A DNA stretch of 11,127 nt, from positions 1 to 11,127 of the forward strand of contig JBAWVO010000217.1 of NCBI GenBank assembly GCA_037147235.1. The letters run 5' to 3'. Shown here one piece after another: positions 7,237-11,127 of this stretch. A program made the translations under genes and the position numbers. This DNA comes from JANXQG01 sp037147235. GTDB lineage: Bacteria; Planctomycetota; Planctomycetia; Pirellulales; Thermoguttaceae. Below the pieces are notes generated by a model. The model saw only the letters and a list, made by a program, of their open reading frames with translations, did no database searches and was not told the origin of the DNA. Each line of letters begins with the position of its first letter. Positions within the stretch are counted from its first letter, which is position 1.

Positions 7237-9063
7237 TTACACTCCCACTGCGGCCGCCTTCCGCGAGGCACGTTTGCGGACGTGCTCGTTGAGCAAGATC
7301 TTTCGTAGGCGGATCTGCGTAGGTGTGACCTCGACCAACTCATCGTCCTCGATGAATTCCAGGGCTTCCTCCAGGGACATGCGGCGCGCGGGTCGGAGAA
7401 GGACATTGCGGTCGTGGCCGGATGCCCGCATGTTGGAAAGCTTCTTTTCCTTCGTGGGGTTGACGTTCATGTCGTCCGTACGGCTGTTCTCGCCGACGAT
7501 CATGCCTTCGTAGACGACGTCGTTATGGCCGACGTGCAGTTCAGCCCGTTCCTGGAGTGTATCGAGGCCATAGGCCACGGCTCGGCCGCCGCAGAGCGAA
7601 ACCAGCACGCCGGTGAGCCGGGTTTCGATCTCGCCTTCCATCGGTTTATAGCACTCGAAACGGTGGTGAATCACCGCCGTCCCTTGCGTGGCATTCAAGA
7701 GCCGAGTCCGAAACCCAATCAGCCCACGGGCAGGAATCGAAAACACCATGTAGGAATAATCGTTGTGCGACTGCATATCGACGAGCTGCCCGCGACGCTG
7801 GCCGGCCATTTCCATTACGGGGCCGGTCTGGTGTTCCGGAACTTCGACCACCAGGGACTCGAACGGCTCTTCAATCACGCCGTTGTTATCGTGAAGAATC
7901 ACGTGCGGCTTGCCGATGGAAAGCTCAAAACCTTCGCGGCGCATCGTTTCGATGAGTACGGAAAGATGCAAAATACCGCGGCCAGCAACTGAAAACTGCT
8001 CGGTGCCCGGAATCGGCTCGGCACGCAAGGCGACGTTCTTTTGCAACTCCTTCATGAGCCGCTCGCGGAGGTGGCGGCTGGTCAGATACTTGCCTTCCTG
8101 GCCGGCCAGGGGCGAGGTATTCACGCCGAAGGTCATCTTCAGCGTCGGCTCGTCGACCACGAGGCGAGGCATTGCCCTGGGGAAATCGCGATCACTCACC
8201 GTATCGCCGATTTCGATATTTTCCAGACCCACCAGGGCGACAATGTCACCGGCCTCGGCGGACGGGACTTCGACCCGCCCGAGGTCCTCGAAGACTTGGA
8301 CCGTGACGATCCGCGAGGGTGCGATCTTGTCGTTCTTTTGCATCAAGGCGACGTCCATGCCCGGCCTGACCGAGCCGGAGTAGAGCCGTCCGATCGCGAT
8401 GCGGCCGACATAATCGGACCAATCCAGAGTGGTGATGAGCATCTGGAGCGGTGCCTCGGCATCAATCTCCGGACCAGGGATCTTATCCAAAATCATGTCC
8501 ATCAACGGCGCGACGGAGTCGCCTTGCTTGCCAAGTTCATGAGTGGCAAAGCCAAGCTTGCTGCTGGCGTAGATGTGCGGGAAGTCCGCCAGGCGGTCGT
8601 CGGCCCCCAGTTGCAGAAAAAGCTCAAAGACCTCGTCGAGCACCTCATGTGGCCGAGCGTCAGGACGATCGACTTTGTTGATCACCACGATCGGCTGCAA
8701 GCCGCACTCCAATGCCTTTGAAAGCACGAAGCGGGTTTGCGGCATGGGACCTTCGGCTGCGTCGACCAACACCAATGCACCGTCTGCCATGCGCAGCACG
8801 CGCTCGACCTCGCCGCCAAAGTCGGCGTGGCCCGGCGTGTCGATAATGTTGATTTTTATGCCGCGGTAGGGGATGGCGATGTTCTTCGCCAGGATTGTGA
8901 TCCCCCGTTCGCGCTCCAAGTCATTGGAGTCGAGGATTTGCTCGCCGACCAATTGCGTATCGCGGTAGCGGCCGCTTTGGCGCAGCATGCAATCGACAAG
9001 CGTCGTCTTGCCGTGATCAACGTGTGCGATAATGGCCACGTTGCGGACGTCTTGACGTCGCAT
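7237..9063 (-). CDS. typA: Ribosome-associated translational GTPase TypA/BipA
   Basis: A 608-residue GTPase of the EF-G/LepA family that binds the ribosome and supports 50S assembly and stress or cold adaptation in other bacteria. The G domain is complete: G1 AHVDHGKT (13-20), G2 RERGITI (51-57), G3 DTPGH (75-79), G4 NKVD (129-132) and G5 SSK (167-169). The barrel domain, the EF-G-like domains III and V and the BipA-specific C-terminal domain follow. The last contains KEKKLSNMRASG and the MSLEEALEFIEDDELVEVTP stretch typical of BipA. Length is normal for the family. I chose the ATG at 9063 (MRRQDVRNVAIIAHVDHGKT) because GGAG lies 9 nt upstream and BipA proteins usually begin this way. An in-frame ATG at 9078 would add five residues (MEIEL) but has no ribosome binding site. 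A strong predicted promoter lies about 215 bp upstream, with a repeat-rich leader between. Confidence 0.96.
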   Translation of the reverse strand: MRRQDVRNVAIIAHVDHGKTTLVDCMLRQSGRYRDTQLVGEQILDSNDLERERGITILAKNIAIPYRGIKINIIDTPGHADFGGEVERVLRMADGALVLVDAAEGPMPQTRFVLSKALECGLQPIVVINKVDRPDARPHEVLDEVFELFLQLGADDRLADFPHIYASSKLGFATHELGKQGDSVAPLMDMILDKIPGPEIDAEAPLQMLITTLDWSDYVGRIAIGRLYSGSVRPGMDVALMQKNDKIAPSRIVTVQVFEDLGRVEVPSAEAGDIVALVGLENIEIGDTVSDRDFPRAMPRLVVDEPTLKMTFGVNTSPLAGQEGKYLTSRHLRERLMKELQKNVALRAEPIPGTEQFSVAGRGILHLSVLIETMRREGFELSIGKPHVILHDNNGVIEEPFESLVVEVPEHQTGPVMEMAGQRRGQLVDMQSHNDYSYMVFSIPARGLIGFRTRLLNATQGTAVIHHRFECYKPMEGEIETRLTGVLVSLCGGRAVAYGLDTLQERAELHVGHNDVVYEGMIVGENSRTDDMNVNPTKEKKLSNMRASGHDRNVLLRPARRMSLEEALEFIEDDELVEVTPTQIRLRKILLNEHVRKRASRKAAAVGV

Positions 9064-9091
9064 CAGTTCAATCTCCATGGAAATTTGTAGT

Positions 9092-9184
9092 ACAGGCGTC
9101 TCGCCTGCGTAGGATAGGTAACGTAGGCGTCTAGCCTGCGTAGGATAGGTAGCGTAGGCGTCTTGCCTGCGTAGGGAAGGAAGC
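9092..9184. repeat. 31-bp tandem repeat, three units, in the typA leader
   Basis: Three head-to-tail 31-bp units start at 9092, 9123 and 9154. Adjacent units agree at about 27 of 31 positions. Each contains a small inverted repeat: CAGGCG-TCT-CGCCTG in the first unit, and AGGC-N5-GCCT in the second and third. A TAGGATAGG or TAGGGAAGG tail follows. With transcription from the predicted promoter at 9279-9307, all three would be in the 5' untranslated RNA of typA as three successive short stem-loops. There are no distinct spacers, so it is not a CRISPR array. Confidence 0.9.
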
Positions 9185-9278
9185 TTCTTTCAAAACCAAA
9201 ACCCCTAGCACAACACCACGCTTCGCCTGGGGACGATTCCGCCGAGGTTCATGCGGTTATGTTAGGGGTTCTTCCTAG

Positions 9279-9307
9279 ATTCTAAATGCTCGGAGGCATT
9301 TTGTCAA
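9279..9307 (-). promoter_or_regulatory. Predicted sigma70 promoter of typA
   Basis: On the - strand a perfect -35 box TTGACA (9302-9307) is separated by exactly 17 bp from a -10 box TAGAAT (9279-9284, one base from consensus). Transcription would start near 9272, giving a leader of roughly 210 nt before the typA ATG. Two direct copies of GAAACC (+ strand 9311-9316 and 9323-9328, 12 bp apart) lie just upstream of the -35 box and could be an activator site, which is speculation. The typA assignment follows from orientation, as it is the next gene downstream. Confidence 0.65.
9284..9301. promoter_or_regulatory. 18-bp palindrome in the promoter spacer, possible operator
   Basis: AAATGC-TCGGAG-GCATTT is a perfect inverted repeat with 6-bp arms and a 6-bp centre. 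It occupies the 17-bp spacer between the -35 and -10 boxes of the predicted typA promoter plus the first base of the -10 box. Its form and placement suit a dimeric repressor or a spacer-distorting regulator. The binding protein is unknown. On the + strand it is followed by TTGTC only, so a terminator is a weaker reading. Confidence 0.4.
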
Positions 9308-9387
9308 GCCGAAACCCTGCTTGAAACCATGCTCACTAGGGGGGTAAGAAGTAGGGTGGGGAGAGTGAAACAACATCCCCCAAACCT
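9308..9387. other. Spacer between the AAA+ ATPase stop and the typA promoter
   Basis: Part of the 324-bp gap between the AAA+ ATPase and typA. I see no gene and no clear intrinsic terminator for the upstream ATPase gene. G-rich stretches on the + strand (about 9340-9362) are opposed by a C-run at 9376-9380 and could form a weak hairpin. A separate inverted pair AACCCCTA (9200-9207) and TAGGGGTT (9263-9270) lies in the predicted typA leader with a 55-bp interval. Confidence 0.4.
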
Positions 9388-10956
9388 TTACATCACGGCA
9401 AAATAGTTCTCTACCGCCATATCGATGTAGTCGTTCGTGACCTCCAGCGGGCAATCCTTATAACTACAGTAATTGCGGATCTGCATGAGGAGGTCGCGGG
9501 GTTGGCAAAATCGGAGGGGCCGGTTCTTTGGCGTATAGTGCTGCTGGATGAGATGATCGACCGCTTCCGGCCGATCGGGAAAGCCCATCTTCTTGGCCAA
9601 CGAGAGAAACAGTCCCTTGAAATCCTCGGGGCTGGGGTCGAGTACCTCGATCTTGTAGGGAATCCGCCGCAAGAATGCCTCGTCGACCAGGTCGCGCGGC
9701 TCGAGGTTCGTCGAGAAGATGATCAATTGGTCGAACGGCACCTGAACCTTCTTGCCGTTGGGCATATTGAGGAAGTCGTAACGCCGTTCCAGCGGAACGA
9801 TCCACCGATTGAGCAGTTCTTCAACCCGCATCCGCTGCCGGCCAAAGTCGTCGATCACCAGCGTGCCGCAGTTGCTCTTCAGTTGCAGGGGTGATTCGCA
9901 AATGCCGGTCGAAGTGTTGACCGTCACTTCCAGGGCCGACATCGTCAGCTCGCCGCCAACGACCAGTGTGGGGCGGCGGATCCGTACCCAGCGACGGTCG
10001 ATCTTCCGCTTTTCGTAAAGACCTTCGCAGGCCTCCAGCGGCAGCTCTTCATGGTTTATCGGGTCGAAAACCCGCATGATCTCGCCGTCGATGCCGATGG
10101 CACGGGGAATCCAGATTTCCTGCCCGAAAGCCCGCGTGACCCGCTCGGCAATGCTCGTCTTGCCGTTGCCCGCCGCGCCGAAAAGGAATAGTCCGCGGCC
10201 GGAGTTCACTGCCGGTCCGAGTCGATCGAGCATCCGCTCGCTGAGCACGAGATCGCCGAATGCGTGCCGCAGGTGTTCGGCCGTGGTCGGTTGGGCGGCA
10301 AGCGATTGGGCCTTGACGCTCTCGATATAGTCTTCCAGCGAAACCGGAGCGGCACCGAAGTAGGTGCAGTGGTTCCAGTAGCGTTTGGCACGTTCACGGC
10401 CAAGATCGGTGAGCTGGTGGACGAAGTCATTCATCGGCGCGCCACCGCGATAGGCAACCAACTGGTCGTTCTTCAACCCGCGCAGCAGCTCGTCGATGAG
10501 GATGAAAGGGAGCTTGAGTTGGTCGGCCACCTCACGGCCGGTGGAGTCGCCGCGAGCCATCAAATGCTTCAAGGCCAGCGACTCCACGAGGCTGTCGTTT
10601 AGCCCGGCGGCACGGAACGACTTGGGTTCTTGGGGGACAAAGCCATTGGACCGCGACGGATCTCGCTCGATCGAGGTCGATGTGGCCAGCGGTGCAGTCG
10701 CCTCTGGTGCGGTGTCCGGGGGGGCGACGGAAAACGTGCCCGCGGTCAGCGAGCGGATGCGATCAACCATGGCGTCGAACTTTGGGTCGGCCGCTTGTCG
10801 GGGCAGGGCGTGTTGCGGTTCGGTCGCCGCTAGGGCGTTCATCGCCGTGCTGCCCAAGCCAATCGTACCGAGTCCGACCGGTTGTGCCGGCAGATGGTTG
10901 TCCGCAGTTGGCATCGTCATCGCAAGTGGAGCTTCCGCCTGGGAAATAGAATCCAT
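9388..10956 (-). CDS. AAA+ ATPase with an N-terminal winged-helix-like region, function unknown
   Basis: 522 residues from the ATG at 10956. An alternative TTG at 10971 adds five, and the numbering here uses that longer form. Residues 1-120 are Ala/Pro/Thr-rich and probably disordered. Residues 125-200 (SLVESLALKHLMARGDSTGREVADQL... then GRERAKRYW) look like a winged helix-turn-helix fold. The ATPase core has Walker A GAAGNGKTS (265-273, Lys271), Walker B TLVIDDF (370-376, Asp374 and Asp375), sensor 1 FSTN (Asn422), an arginine-finger candidate in EAFLRRIP (Arg434/Arg435), and a helical lid with FCQPRDLL. About 100 residues separate Walker A and B, longer than the usual AAA+ spacing; this segment includes DRRWVRIRRP. 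No signal peptide or membrane segment is visible, so it is probably cytoplasmic. I cannot assign a pathway, and pilus, regulatory or chaperone roles are all possible. No clear ribosome binding site precedes either start. It runs in the same direction as typA, which has its own predicted promoter. Confidence 0.85.
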   Translation of the reverse strand: MDSISQAEAPLAMTMPTADNHLPAQPVGLGTIGLGSTAMNALAATEPQHALPRQAADPKFDAMVDRIRSLTAGTFSVAPPDTAPEATAPLATSTSIERDPSRSNGFVPQEPKSFRAAGLNDSLVESLALKHLMARGDSTGREVADQLKLPFILIDELLRGLKNDQLVAYRGGAPMNDFVHQLTDLGRERAKRYWNHCTYFGAAPVSLEDYIESVKAQSLAAQPTTAEHLRHAFGDLVLSERMLDRLGPAVNSGRGLFLFGAAGNGKTSIAERVTRAFGQEIWIPRAIGIDGEIMRVFDPINHEELPLEACEGLYEKRKIDRRWVRIRRPTLVVGGELTMSALEVTVNTSTGICESPLQLKSNCGTLVIDDFGRQRMRVEELLNRWIVPLERRYDFLNMPNGKKVQVPFDQLIIFSTNLEPRDLVDEAFLRRIPYKIEVLDPSPEDFKGLFLSLAKKMGFPDRPEAVDHLIQQHYTPKNRPLRFCQPRDLLMQIRNYCSYKDCPLEVTNDYIDMAVENYFAVM

Positions 10957-11103
10957 TGATCGTCCATGCAAAGGCTACTTCGCTTCCGGGCATCGGTCAA
11001 ATCCTGGAGGTGTTGCCTGCCGGATCTGCCGAGAATGCCGAATCTTCCGGGCAAAAGGGGGTGCCCATAGTTGACTCAAGTGATCGGTGAATCTGGCAGG
11101 TGC

Positions 11104-11121
11104 AGGGGCATTTATGCCCCT
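11104..11121 (+). terminator. Hairpin followed by a short T-run, possible + strand terminator
   Basis: AGGGGCA-TTTA-TGCCCCT, a 7-bp stem with a tetraloop, is followed by TTTT (11121-11124) on the + strand. In form it is a minimal intrinsic terminator. No + strand gene ends just upstream, and on the - strand the stem is not followed by Ts, so it may instead be a REP-type palindrome upstream of the AAA+ ATPase gene. The rest of 10957-11127 shows no gene and no convincing promoter. Confidence 0.35.
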
Positions 11122-11127
11122 TTTCCG

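Noticed and set aside
9092..9184. CRISPR-like array
   Set aside because: The three units are contiguous near-identical copies with no unique spacers, and no cas gene is present.
11054..11070. Sigma54-like promoter (GGGCACC...TTTTGC on the - strand) upstream of the AAA+ ATPase gene
   Set aside because: The GG and GC dinucleotides are 11 bp apart rather than the required 10, and the -24 box is imperfect.

Overview
This window looks like a stretch of a planctomycete chromosome, probably Pirellulales-like. That placement is inference, made from memory of family resemblance rather than from a search. It rests on a secreted HEAT-repeat protein with a receiver-like insert of a type I associate with that phylum, a standalone Hpt plus receiver plus CheA trio, fairly GC-rich coding sequence, and intergenic spacers filled with short palindromic repeats.

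Layout. Positions 51-2808 on the + strand hold a tight three-gene signalling operon: a standalone histidine phosphotransfer (Hpt) protein, a single-domain response regulator that overlaps it by ATGA, and a CheA-type histidine kinase 5 nt further on. The operon may begin upstream of the window. It converges on four genes, all on the - strand. In transcription order these are an AAA+ ATPase with a winged-helix-like N-terminal part (10956-9388), the ribosome-associated GTPase TypA/BipA (9063-7237), argininosuccinate lyase ArgH (7003-5618), and a large exported HEAT-repeat protein (5519-3168) with a degenerate receiver-like domain set between its helical repeats.

Intergenic DNA. Most of the spacers carry repeat structure. 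A complete 108-bp MITE-like element with 23-bp terminal inverted repeats and a 5-bp direct repeat sits between typA and argH. A decayed relative in the same orientation sits just past the 3' end of the HEAT gene. A 7-bp tandem repeat encodes the end of ArgH and runs past its stop codon. A palindrome and a direct repeat lie before the HEAT gene. Three 31-bp tandem units, each with a small inverted repeat, lie in the predicted typA leader. A near-consensus sigma70 promoter (TTGACA, 17 bp, TAGAAT) precedes typA, and an 18-bp palindrome fills its spacer.

How the genes work together. The first three genes plausibly form a phosphorelay: CheA kinase, receiver, Hpt. No CheW, receptor or methylation gene is visible here. 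The - strand genes look functionally mixed (translation, arginine synthesis, envelope, unknown ATPase), and spacing and promoters suggest at least two transcription units. The points most worth follow-up are the intact MITE-like element with its sibling, the receiver-like domain inside an apparently exported protein, and the promoter and leader of typA.
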